A stretch of DNA of 64,000 nt from Deltaproteobacteria bacterium UBA2409 (GTDB lineage Bacteria; Bdellovibrionota_C; UBA2361; DDRT01), in assembly GCA_002343185.1 (NCBI GenBank), contig DDRT01000001.1, positions 113,460 through 177,459 on the forward strand, given 5' to 3'. Below, in pieces: positions 55,821 through 63,528 of the stretch. Position 1 is the first letter of the stretch. Every line of letters begins with the position of its first letter. Made by a program: the position numbers and the translations under genes. The notes under the pieces are model-generated. The model was given only the letters and a program-made list of their open reading frames with translations, was not told the origin of the DNA and did no database searches.

Positions 55821-55936
55821 AATATAGGTCTTGCAGGGTAAAGAAAAAACCGAGCGTATTCAATAGGTTATAGTAAAAGCCTGATTTCATTGATAAAAAT
55901 GGGCTAAAAGTATCAGGGTTTGTTATCCTAAGAGTA

Positions 55937-56188
55937 ATGGATGAGCCAGTTAAGGTTAAATGCCCAAGATGCGATGAAACGGTTAGATGCTATCTTACTA
56001 ACGATAAAAAACTTCTTTTTAAGTTTGGATTAGCTAAAGTCTGGTGCCCAAAGTGTAAGCAGGAACTTACCGAAAGAACCGAGATAGTTGAATCATTTGG
56101 TACACTTCTTATTTCAAGTCTTTTGGGAAAAGCTTTAGTCTTGATTTTTCTGACTTTAATCTTTGCGATCGTAATGTTCATTCTTTGA
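55937..56188 (+). CDS. Small zinc-ribbon membrane protein
   Basis: 83 residues. The N-terminal half has two CxxC pairs (VKCPRCDE and VWCPKCKQ) forming a zinc ribbon; the C-terminal part is one transmembrane helix (residues about 62-83). Likely a membrane-anchored protein with a cytoplasmic metal-binding head; no function is known. It converges on pilA, with a shared terminator hairpin in between. Confidence 0.7.
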   Translation: MDEPVKVKCPRCDETVRCYLTNDKKLLFKFGLAKVWCPKCKQELTERTEIVESFGTLLISSLLGKALVLIFLTLIFAIVMFIL

Positions 56189-56194
56189 ATAAAA

Positions 56195-56220
56195 AAAGGG
56201 CTCCACTAAGGGAGCCCTTT
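56195..56220. terminator. Bidirectional intrinsic terminator between the zinc-ribbon gene and pilA
   Basis: Perfect 10-bp stem AAAGGGCTCC/GGAGCCCTTT with loop ACTAAG, flanked by an A-tract on the left (a U-tract for leftward pilA transcripts) and a short T-run on the right. Confidence 0.85.
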
Positions 56221-56241
56221 AAAAGTTTTTGCACTTAATTA

Positions 56242-56616
56242 TTAAGCACAATCTCCAGCTGCGTTAGTTATACCGTTAGCAGCTCCATCACTGTCATAAG
56301 TATAAACAAGTGTTCCTGCTGGGTGACAAGCAGTTCCTGACCATGCAGCTTCGTCGCCATCTGCTACAGCAGCAATAACGCCATCACTTGGTCTGAAACC
56401 AAAATCTTCTAGATCTCCTACATCAGCAGCGTATTCTTCGTTGTCTGTAAAATGAGCTTCTTGTGAAGTCATCATATTTCTTAGGTCTGACTGAGCACGA
56501 CCATCAAAAGCTCTTTCACGATATCTTTGAAATTGTGGAATTGCGATTGCTGCTAAGATCCCGATGATGGCTACCACCACTAGGAGCTCAATTAAGGTAA
56601 AACCTTTCTGTTTCAT
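56242..56616 (-). CDS. pilA: Type IV major pilin PilA
   Basis: Structural subunit of type IV pili. The 124 residues start with the class III signal MKQKG followed by FTLIELLVVVAIIGILA, with the cleavage site before phenylalanine and the invariant glutamate at position 5 of the mature protein. A short globular domain follows, ending with a probable disulfide loop between two cysteines (ACHPAGT... and the final DCA). Codon and amino-acid use in the globular part is alanine- and acid-rich. A sigma-54 promoter lies 76 bp upstream and a strong terminator downstream, so it is likely transcribed alone at high level. Confidence 0.95.
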   Translation of the reverse strand: MKQKGFTLIELLVVVAIIGILAAIAIPQFQRYRERAFDGRAQSDLRNMMTSQEAHFTDNEEYAADVGDLEDFGFRPSDGVIAAVADGDEAAWSGTACHPAGTLVYTYDSDGAANGITNAAGDCA

Positions 56617-56691
56617 ATTTATTCTCCAAAATTAAGTTTCAAAAACCACCCCCGCCCTTAATTAGGCTTCCAAGTGGACAGGCTTATAGAC

Positions 56692-56709
56692 AGCAATGCC
56701 CGTACCAAG
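56692..56709 (-). promoter_or_regulatory. Sigma-54 promoter of pilA
   Basis: Read leftward, CTTGGTACGGGCATTGCT has the required GG and GC dinucleotides separated by ten bases and matches the consensus YTGGCACGR-N3-TTGCW closely. It is 76 bp upstream of the pilA ATG. Pilin genes in Pseudomonas, Geobacter and Myxococcus are known to be sigma-54 dependent through PilR. Confidence 0.8.
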
Positions 56710-56820
56710 TGTTTCGACAGTCTAAAGAAATTTCTTAAGTACTATCCGAAAGCTCTAATCTTTCAACTAGTTAGATGACACTTAATATGGGAAAGTTGCA
56801 CTAAAGATAGGTGACAAAAA

Positions 56821-57654
56821 TTGAAAATAGGTCTGATGGTGACAAAAATTGTCCTTTTATTCTTAGGAGTTACCCTCTGCCAGAGTGCCCTACCAGCCCT
56901 TAAAGAGCTCCCTGAATCACATGAGTCTTTGTCTCTTCCTAAGAAGACCGGCTGGATAGCCCTAGGCCACCATGAGGCACTATCAGCAATATATTGGTTT
57001 AAACTAAATAACTATTTCGGAAAAAAATTTAGAGGGGATAAAAATTACTCTTGGCTTAAAGCACTTTGCGAAGTTACTACCTCTCTTAATAGAAAAGCTG
57101 TACACATCTACGACTTTTGTGCCTCGATGCTTATATGGGAGGCGAAGGATGAAAACGGGGCAAAGGCAATTCTTGATGATGGAATTAAAAATAACCCTGA
57201 TTCATGGAAGCTTTGGTATACAAAAGGCTTTTTCACCTCATATTTTGATAAAGATCAAAAGAAAGCTTTAGAGTTCTTTAAAAAAGCAGCGGAGTTTCCT
57301 GAGGCGCCTCCTGGAGTTAGAGCGCTTGGCTTAAAGACTTTAGAATCGATCGACGATGTGATTGAAACCTTAAATATTTTTATAGCCGAATCTCCAGATG
57401 AGCGAAGTAAAGAGGTTTTAAAAGAAAGGCTAAAAAGAGCCTATCTAAGAAAGGCTATGGATCTACTTAAAAAAGCAGTTAAAGCTTACGAAGATAATTT
57501 TGGAAAGCTTAAAAATCTAAAAGATCTCGAGGGGAAAAAGCTCATAAAAAGACTTCCAAAAGACCCATGGGGCGGAGAATACTACATTGAGAATGGTGAG
57601 ATAAAAACAACTTCAGGGAAAAAGCCACTTCATGATAACCGTTCAAACTTTTGA
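56821..57654 (+). CDS. TPR-like exported protein in the PilG position of the pilus cluster
   Basis: 277 residues with an N-terminal hydrophobic segment that may be a signal peptide or anchor, then a helical region with TPR-like repeats (ILDDGIKNNPDSWKLWYTKG, KKALEFFKKAAEF). The C-terminus contains LPKDPWGGEYYIENGEI, resembling the DPWGxxY motif of type II secretion pseudopilin G. Translation starts at TTG. It stands between pilA and the PilH/PilI-like exporter, where Myxococcus has pilG, a gene needed for pilus assembly; equivalence is inferred from position, not from visible similarity. Its last codons lie in a large inverted repeat. Confidence 0.65.
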   Translation: MKIGLMVTKIVLLFLGVTLCQSALPALKELPESHESLSLPKKTGWIALGHHEALSAIYWFKLNNYFGKKFRGDKNYSWLKALCEVTTSLNRKAVHIYDFCASMLIWEAKDENGAKAILDDGIKNNPDSWKLWYTKGFFTSYFDKDQKKALEFFKKAAEFPEAPPGVRALGLKTLESIDDVIETLNIFIAESPDERSKEVLKERLKRAYLRKAMDLLKKAVKAYEDNFGKLKNLKDLEGKKLIKRLPKDPWGGEYYIENGEIKTTSGKKPLHDNRSNF

Positions 57655-57791
57655 AGTTTCTCAAGTCTTTAGAGGTTATTGAGGAGTATTTAGGCGATTT
57701 TGGTCGTCAAAGCCTAATCGGCTTTGTCATTTTTTTGAACGGTTACTTGTTTTCACCCCTGATTTTCTCTGAAAATCGACCCCTGAGGGGT
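57636..57791. other. Highly structured region between the PilG-position gene and the ABC exporter
   Basis: A perfect 12-bp inverted repeat, TAACCGTTCAAA (57636-57647) with TTTGAACGGTTA (57734-57745), encloses a hairpin with stem TTAGGC/GCCTAA and TTTG/CAAA (690-717 of 57 kb). Two more hairpins follow: GATTTTC-TCT-GAAAATC (57761-57777) and ACCCC-TGA-GGGGT (57779-57791). An ACCCCT at 57755-57760 can pair with the same AGGGGT instead, so two folds are mutually exclusive, as in attenuators. Function is inferred only. Confidence 0.5.
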
Positions 57792-57845
57792 TTGTATAGA
57801 ATCGTAGATGGATTGCGAGCTTCTAACCTGATACTTAAATGGTAA
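57651..57845 (+). CDS. Short ORF of doubtful coding status
   Basis: 64 codons, TTG start overlapping the preceding stop by four bases and ending six bases before the ABC ATPase. The product (LEVIEEYLGDFGRQSLIGF..., RGLYRIVDGLRASN) faintly resembles the N-terminus of an MlaE-type permease, which would make it a remnant. Most of its sequence lies in the nested inverted repeats, so it may instead be a non-coding structured region. No Shine-Dalgarno sequence of quality is visible. Confidence 0.3.
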   Translation: MKFLKSLEVIEEYLGDFGRQSLIGFVIFLNGYLFSPLIFSENRPLRGLYRIVDGLRASNLILKW

Positions 57846-57851
57846 GGGTTC

Positions 57852-58697
57852 ATGAATATTAGTTTTAAAGACTTAACTTACAGATACGATAAGCACATGT
57901 TTAAGCAAACTGCTTATGGGGTAAAAGATCTTAATTTAGAAATTAAATCTGGAGAAGCGTTTGGGTTTTTAGGAGCAAATGGAGCCGGTAAAACAACCTC
58001 TATAAAATGCCTGATGGGGTTGCAACGCCCAACAAAAGGAGGAGTTTTTATTAATGGTGTAAATTCAAAACTTCCTTCATCAAGAAAAAGGGTAGGATTT
58101 TTGCCAGAATACCCATATTTTTATCAACATCTAACCGTCATAGAGCTTTTAAAATTTTACGGATCGCTAGTTGGAACAAAGACAGTTGATCCGATCTTAG
58201 AAAGGCTAGGGATCGCTGATAGAAAAGATCAAAGACTAAAAAACTTATCAAAAGGATTAGTTCAAAGAGTTGCCCTTGCCCAGGCACTTCTTGGAGATCC
58301 TGAACTTTTGGTGCTTGATGAGCCTTTTTCAGGCTTAGATCCAATTGGCAGAAGAGAATTCAGGGACATTTTCCTTGAGTTGAATAAAAAAGGAGTTACC
58401 CTTTTTATGAGCTCACATATTTTAACTGATGTAGAAAGTATCTGCAGCAGAGCTTCAATCTTGGTAAAAGGTGAGCTTAAAACTGTTGTAGATCTTAGAA
58501 ATAGAAAATCAGTTAAATCCGTTGAAGTAACCTTGAGGGGAGATTATCAAGGGGGAGAAGTACTCCCTTCGGGGTGTGTCAGATTTAAGCTATCTTCAAT
58601 AGATGAAGCAAATGAGTTTATAAAAGGTAAAACGGTCGAATCGTTTGTACCAGAGTATGAAAGTTTAGAAGAGATATTTGTTTCGGTGAATCAATGA
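57852..58697 (+). CDS. pilH: ABC transporter ATP-binding protein, PilH-like
   Basis: 281 residues with all ABC ATPase motifs: Walker A GANGAGKTTSIKCLMGL, Q-loop GFLPEYPYFYQHL, signature LSKGLVQRVALAQAL, Walker B LLVLDEPFSGLD and the H-loop MSSHIL. It belongs to the ABC-2 export (CcmA-like) class. In Myxococcus xanthus, pilH and pilI encode such an exporter within the pil cluster and are needed for pilus formation; the same order is seen here, hence the name. It overlaps the permease gene by four bases. Confidence 0.78.
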   Translation: MNISFKDLTYRYDKHMFKQTAYGVKDLNLEIKSGEAFGFLGANGAGKTTSIKCLMGLQRPTKGGVFINGVNSKLPSSRKRVGFLPEYPYFYQHLTVIELLKFYGSLVGTKTVDPILERLGIADRKDQRLKNLSKGLVQRVALAQALLGDPELLVLDEPFSGLDPIGRREFRDIFLELNKKGVTLFMSSHILTDVESICSRASILVKGELKTVVDLRNRKSVKSVEVTLRGDYQGGEVLPSGCVRFKLSSIDEANEFIKGKTVESFVPEYESLEEIFVSVNQ

Positions 58698-59452
58698 TCA
58701 GTATCGCATATTGTACATTTCTTGAGTTAATAAGAAGTAAAACTTTAGTTGCTGCTTTAATTTTTGCCATTTTATTTATTTTTATCTCATCACTTTTAGG
58801 ATCTGTTACCTTAGGAGACCAAACTCTAGTGGTTAAAAGCCTAGGCCTTGCAGCGCTGTCTCTATCTTGTGTTGGCTTTTCAATATTTTCTGGCACTAAG
58901 CTTATTGACCAGGAACTAAAAGCAAGAACGATCTTCACTGTTATTTCAAAACCAATTCAAAGAAGCTCTTACGTATTTGGAAAAGGCTTAGGAATGTGGT
59001 TTTCAAGTGTAAGTTTATTATTAGTAATGAGCTTTATTCTCATTCTTTGGAGTTTTATTTTGGGCGATAAAAAGGCTCACCTATTAGTTGAGGCTACTAT
59101 TTTAATGTCTTTTGAGCTTCTAGTCGTATCTTCTTTAGCAATTTTTTTCACAGCTTTGTTTGTTACTCCAATTTTAGGGGGTCTAGCCACTGGGCTTATC
59201 TGGATAATAGGCCGAACGGGGGAGTATTTGTATCAATTTTCTGAAAACCTACCAGGAGTTTTATCGTCTATAGTGAAAGGAGTCGGGGCTGTTGTGCCTC
59301 AATTTTACAGATATGTGCAGGCTGAGCCAATTTTGTATGGAAGTGGTTTTACGGCCATAGAGATTTTAGCAAGCTTTGGCTACTCTTTGTTTTATGCTGC
59401 ACTTTTACTTTTTTTTGCTACTTTAATTTTTGAAAGGAAGAATATTGAATGA
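58694..59452 (+). CDS. pilI: ABC-2-type transporter permease, PilI-like
   Basis: 252 residues with six hydrophobic helices (near 17-37, 48-70, 98-122, 137-160, 160-180 and 225-247), a standard ABC-2 permease layout. The loop after helix 2 (KLIDQELKARTIFTVISKPI) holds the coupling segment common in such permeases. It overlaps both its ATPase partner and the peptidase gene by four bases each, so all three are one translational unit. The substrate is unknown. Confidence 0.75.
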   Translation: MISIAYCTFLELIRSKTLVAALIFAILFIFISSLLGSVTLGDQTLVVKSLGLAALSLSCVGFSIFSGTKLIDQELKARTIFTVISKPIQRSSYVFGKGLGMWFSSVSLLLVMSFILILWSFILGDKKAHLLVEATILMSFELLVVSSLAIFFTALFVTPILGGLATGLIWIIGRTGEYLYQFSENLPGVLSSIVKGVGAVVPQFYRYVQAEPILYGSGFTAIEILASFGYSLFYAALLLFFATLIFERKNIE

Positions 59453-60507
59453 AACCAAGAGACTTTTTTTATGAACTTCTTAGAACTCCATCTCCTACTG
59501 GATTTGAAACAAAGATTCAACGAGTTGTAAAAAAATATGTATCAAGTTTTGCTGACAAAGTTGAATCAGATCTTCACGGAAACTTAATCGTTTCATTAAA
59601 CCCTAATCATAAAAGAAAAGTTATGCTTGCAGGTCACTGCGATCAGATAGGACTAATGGTCAGGCATATATCAAAAGAAGGATTTATATATTTCTCTGCC
59701 CTTGGCGGAATAGATGGAGGAGTACTCCCCGGATCTAGCGTAGTAATTCACTCTGAAAAGGGTTTAGTTAACGGAGTAATTGGAAGAAAACCTATTCATC
59801 TACAAAAGTCGGAAGAAAGACAAAAAATGTCCCTTGAAATTGATAAATACTGGATCGATATAGGAGCAAAAGACGAAAAAGATGCACTAAAAAAAGTTGA
59901 AATCGGAGATCCGATTACATTTTCTTTAAATGTACTTCAACTTTCCAATGATCTTATCTGTGCACCTGGAGTGGATGATAAGTCTGGAGTTTTTGTAGCG
60001 ATGGAAGCATTAAGGCTTTGTGCTAAGGCAAAACTGAATGTTGGTCTTTTTGCTGTTAGCACTGTTCAAGAGGAAGTTGGGCTAAGAGGCGCAAAAACAG
60101 CTGCCTATGGAATTGACCCAGAGGTAGGAATTGCAATTGATGTAACTTTCTCATCTGATAATCCTGGGGCAGAAGACACTAAGTCTTCCCCATGTAAACT
60201 TGGAGGGGGGCCTGCTATTTCAAAAGGCCCAAACACAAACCCTGTAGTTCATGATCTATTAGTTAAAACAGCTAAGAAATTTAAAATTCCATATCAGTCA
60301 GCTCCTTCGGCAAAGCTTCTTGGAAATGATGCAAACGCAATTCAGGTTTCAAGGCGTGGTGTTGCTGCAGCAAGTATTGGAATTCCAAATAGGTATATGC
60401 ACACTCAAGTTGAAGTATGTAGCTTTAAAGACTTAGAGTTAAGCGCAAAGCTTTTAGCTGAGTTCGTAAAATCAATAAGTGCTAAAACTGATTTCACGCC
60501 GATATGA
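59449..60507 (+). CDS. M42 family metallopeptidase (glutamyl aminopeptidase-like)
   Basis: 352 residues with the co-catalytic metal ligands of the M42 family in order: histidine in LAGHCDQIGLM, the bridging aspartate in CAPGVDDKSGV, the general-base glutamate pair in VQEEVGLRG, aspartate in AIDVTF and the final histidine in YMHTQVEV. Such enzymes form large tetrahedral dodecamers that trim peptides in the cytoplasm. It overlaps the ABC permease gene (ATGA), which links it to the exporter operon, though a pilus role is unproven. It converges on the pilSR-like gene. Confidence 0.9.
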   Translation: MKPRDFFYELLRTPSPTGFETKIQRVVKKYVSSFADKVESDLHGNLIVSLNPNHKRKVMLAGHCDQIGLMVRHISKEGFIYFSALGGIDGGVLPGSSVVIHSEKGLVNGVIGRKPIHLQKSEERQKMSLEIDKYWIDIGAKDEKDALKKVEIGDPITFSLNVLQLSNDLICAPGVDDKSGVFVAMEALRLCAKAKLNVGLFAVSTVQEEVGLRGAKTAAYGIDPEVGIAIDVTFSSDNPGAEDTKSSPCKLGGGPAISKGPNTNPVVHDLLVKTAKKFKIPYQSAPSAKLLGNDANAIQVSRRGVAAASIGIPNRYMHTQVEVCSFKDLELSAKLLAEFVKSISAKTDFTPI

Positions 60508-60522
60508 GGCGTTATAGATACC

Positions 60523-62307
60523 CTACTCAGCTATCTGATATTTTTGAACTCTATATCTAAATGATCTGAAATTTAATTTTAATAGTTCAGCAGCACGTTT
60601 TTTCATTCCTTGTGATTCTGAAAGTGCAGCTTCTATGTAGCGTCTTTCAATTCCTGAGAGATAAGCATCAAGGTCAAATGGAAACTGAATCGTTTCATCA
60701 ACAATTACTTGAGTTTCCCTCTTTGTTGGTTTTAGATCGGGGAAATGCTCAGGAAGTATAGCATCTCCTCCAAGTACTATTGCCCTTTCTAGAAGATTTT
60801 CAAGCTCCCTGACGTTTCCTGGATAATCATACTGTGAAAGTAGTTCAATTGTACTCGGAGCAATTTTTGGAACTTCTCTTCCTTTACAAAGTCTTTTTAC
60901 TAAGCCAGAAATAAGAACCGGCAGATCTTCTTTACGTTCTCTTAGTGGAGGAAGAGGTATTGAGATAACGTTTAATCTATAAAAAAGATCTTCTCTGAAT
61001 GTTTCCTTTGAGACTTCTTGTTTTAGATTTTTATTGGTCGCAGCTACTATTCTAATATCAACATCAATCTCAGCTGCTGCTCCAACAGGTCTTATTCTTT
61101 TCTCTTGGATCGCTCTTAGAAGTTTTACCTGCATCGATAAAGGGAGCTCGCCAATTTCATCGAGAAAGATAGTTCCGCCTTGGGCTTGCTCAAAGAAGCC
61201 AATTCTGTCAGCAGTTGCTCCTGTATATGACCCCTTCTTTGAACCAAAGAACTCAGCCTCAAGAAGCTGCTCAGGAATTGCTCCACAGTTTACAGGCACA
61301 AACGGAGCGCTGGCTCTTGGGCTCAGTCTATGAATTGATCTTGCAATTAGTTCTTTACCTGTTCCAGATTCACCAGTTATTAAAACCGTTGAATCTGTCC
61401 CTGCCACCTTTGTTACAAGGGAAAAAACTTTTTTTATTACAGGAGTTTCCCCAAAAAACTCATTAAAATCACCGGATGGCTCAGATGTATCAGCTAGAAG
61501 CCTTAGTGTTTCGTCATGAGTAAGGATAGATTTTTTTACAGAGATAAGCTCAGTTACATCTTGAAATATAATTGCAACTCCTTGAGCTTCGCCGCTTGTT
61601 GATGAAAGAATTTTTTTAAGTGGCTGGAAGTGCCTATTATCATAGTAAAGTGAAGATTCTCCTTTATATATTTGCGACAAGGGGGATCCAGTTAAATCAC
61701 CAAAAATAGATATTGCAGGAAGATTCATCGATGTAATTTGTCCATTACAATCAACAGTTACTATAGGGTCGGGAAGCTTATCTAAGAAAGCTTTTGCTTT
61801 TTCTGTTGCAGACTCAAGCTCCTCAATCGTTTTTTTGATTGCTTTACCTAAATAGCTTGAAAGTGCAGCTATTAGGATCATAGCAGATAAGAGACCCACT
61901 AGCTGCAATATCTCACTTCCAGTATTTATTGAGGCAGGGATAAGCCATAAGTTCTCTAATGTTACATAGTGAGTACTTACCCAAAATAATCCTGCATAGA
62001 GAAAAGAAAATATAAATCCAAGGTTTCTCCCCCAGACTATAGAGTGGCTTGCTACTGATAGAAGATAGAGCACATGAAAAGGACTCACTCCTGAACCAGT
62101 AACTAAAACTATAAATGATATCCAGATAGAATCAGCCAATAGAAAAACCTTTGGCAGCTTTCTAAGTACCGCTAGCTCTGAAGTTAAAACAAGTCCCCAA
62201 ATAGCAACTAACCAAAGAGAAAATCCATGCTCAATAGCAATAGCTGTGCTTAGCGCTAGTACGCAAAGAAATGCCACCCATACTCTTCCCTTTCTTATCC
62301 CTATCAT
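60523..62307 (-). CDS. Membrane-bound sigma-54 activator: PilS-like sensor fused to PilR-like effector, no kinase or receiver
   Basis: 594 residues. Residues 1 to about 160 form six transmembrane helices as in the PilS sensor kinase. A helical linker follows, then a PAS domain (about 180-265; AFLDKLPDPIVTVDCNGQIT). The sigma-54 AAA+ domain (about 285-515) has Walker A GESGTGKE near 311, GSYTGA near 358 (PilR-type version of GAFTGA), Walker B GGTIFLDEIGEL and the arginine-finger region. The C-terminus is a Fis-type helix-turn-helix (KKRAAELLKLNFRSFRYRV). There is no H-box or HATPase domain and no receiver, so the signal must pass from membrane/PAS directly to the AAA+ ring. It is next to pilC and probably activates the sigma-54 promoter of pilA. 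Confidence 0.85.
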   Translation of the reverse strand: MIGIRKGRVWVAFLCVLALSTAIAIEHGFSLWLVAIWGLVLTSELAVLRKLPKVFLLADSIWISFIVLVTGSGVSPFHVLYLLSVASHSIVWGRNLGFIFSFLYAGLFWVSTHYVTLENLWLIPASINTGSEILQLVGLLSAMILIAALSSYLGKAIKKTIEELESATEKAKAFLDKLPDPIVTVDCNGQITSMNLPAISIFGDLTGSPLSQIYKGESSLYYDNRHFQPLKKILSSTSGEAQGVAIIFQDVTELISVKKSILTHDETLRLLADTSEPSGDFNEFFGETPVIKKVFSLVTKVAGTDSTVLITGESGTGKELIARSIHRLSPRASAPFVPVNCGAIPEQLLEAEFFGSKKGSYTGATADRIGFFEQAQGGTIFLDEIGELPLSMQVKLLRAIQEKRIRPVGAAAEIDVDIRIVAATNKNLKQEVSKETFREDLFYRLNVISIPLPPLRERKEDLPVLISGLVKRLCKGREVPKIAPSTIELLSQYDYPGNVRELENLLERAIVLGGDAILPEHFPDLKPTKRETQVIVDETIQFPFDLDAYLSGIERRYIEAALSESQGMKKRAAELLKLNFRSFRYRVQKYQIAE

Positions 62308-63524
62308 CCAACTACAGATCCTAGTTTAAAGATTGGTAAATACATCGCTATAACAAGCCCTCCGATTAAGACCCCTAAGAAAAGGATCATTAAAGGCTCG
62401 ATTAGCTGCTTCATTGAGGAGACAGCATTATCAACTTCTTCTTCATAAAACTGAGCGATCTTGTTTAGCATCGCATCCATTGCGCCTGTTTGTTCTCCTA
62501 CACCTATCATTTGAACAACCATTGGTGGGAAAATCACGGAATCAGAAAGTGGTTCAACCATAGATTTACCCTCTGATATGCTTACTCTAGCTCTAAGAAC
62601 TTCTCTTTCAACTACAGAGTTTCCGGCTGTTCTGGCACAGATATTTAGTGCATCAAGAATAGGAACTCCTGAACTAATCATAGTTCCAAGAGTTCTTGTA
62701 AACCTTGCAACAGCAACTTTTCTTATAATCTCTCCAAAGACAGGAAGTTTTAGATAAATCGGATGAAGAACTTCTTTACCTCTTGGAGTTGCAGAAAATC
62801 TTCTAAACATAAAAAGACCAAATCCTAGCCCTCCAAAAATAAGATACCAGTAAGAGACAAAGAAATTTGAAACATTCAAAACGATCTGGGTTGGAAGAGG
62901 TAGCGCAGCGCCGAATTCAGAGAATAGCTCAGCAAAGGTTGGGATTACGAAAATAAGAAGTATAGAGGTAACTAAAAACGATGCACCAATAACTACCCCT
63001 GGGTAGATCATGGCAGTTTTAACCTCTCTTTTTAATTTCATTGATTTTTCAAGGTAAACTGCTAAACGCTCAAGGATAATATCCAAGATACCACCCTTTT
63101 CTCCTGCCTCGATCATATTAGAGAAAAGATCATCAAATGCTTTTGGATGCTTTCTAAGACCATCAGCAAGAGTACCTCCTGATTCGACTGATTCTTTTAC
63201 TGATAAGAGAACTTTTTTGAATGCAGCACTCTCATTTTGCCTTGATAAAATGTCGAGGCCTTGAACGATAGGAAGTCCCGCATCGATCATAGTCGCAAAC
63301 TGTCTTGTAAAAAGAACTATATCTCTTTGCTTTACTCCACCTCCAAATCCTGGGATCTTGATCTCCATTGAGAGACCTTTTCCCTTCTCTTTTATTTTTT
63401 TTATCTCAGGCGTTATGCGTCTAGACTTTAACAGGGAAAAAACAGCCTGTGGGTCACGAGCAGCAAGCTCTCCACTTACTTTTTTCCCTTCAGCATCTCT
63501 TCCTTCCCAAGTATATACTGGCAT
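62304..63524 (-). CDS. pilC: Type IV pilus inner-membrane platform protein PilC
   Basis: Inner-membrane protein that couples the PilB and PilT motors to the growing pilus. The 406 residues start with the YTWEGRDAEGKKVSGEL segment, then two GspF-type domains (FTRQFATMIDAGLPIVQGL and FTRTLGTMISSGVPILDAL), with membrane helices near residues 170-200, 218-240 and 375-400. Its end overlaps the start of the sensor-activator gene by four bases. pilB lies four bases upstream; the pilT gene that separates them in Myxococcus is absent here. Confidence 0.95.
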   Translation of the reverse strand: MPVYTWEGRDAEGKKVSGELAARDPQAVFSLLKSRRITPEIKKIKEKGKGLSMEIKIPGFGGGVKQRDIVLFTRQFATMIDAGLPIVQGLDILSRQNESAAFKKVLLSVKESVESGGTLADGLRKHPKAFDDLFSNMIEAGEKGGILDIILERLAVYLEKSMKLKREVKTAMIYPGVVIGASFLVTSILLIFVIPTFAELFSEFGAALPLPTQIVLNVSNFFVSYWYLIFGGLGFGLFMFRRFSATPRGKEVLHPIYLKLPVFGEIIRKVAVARFTRTLGTMISSGVPILDALNICARTAGNSVVEREVLRARVSISEGKSMVEPLSDSVIFPPMVVQMIGVGEQTGAMDAMLNKIAQFYEEEVDNAVSSMKQLIEPLMILFLGVLIGGLVIAMYLPIFKLGSVVG

Positions 63525-63528
63525 CTAG

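Noticed and set aside
57660..57845. Functional MlaE-type permease gene before the PilH-like ATPase
   Set aside because: Only about 60 codons with faint N-terminal resemblance and no continuation in any frame; the following ATPase is of the ABC-2 class with its own permease.
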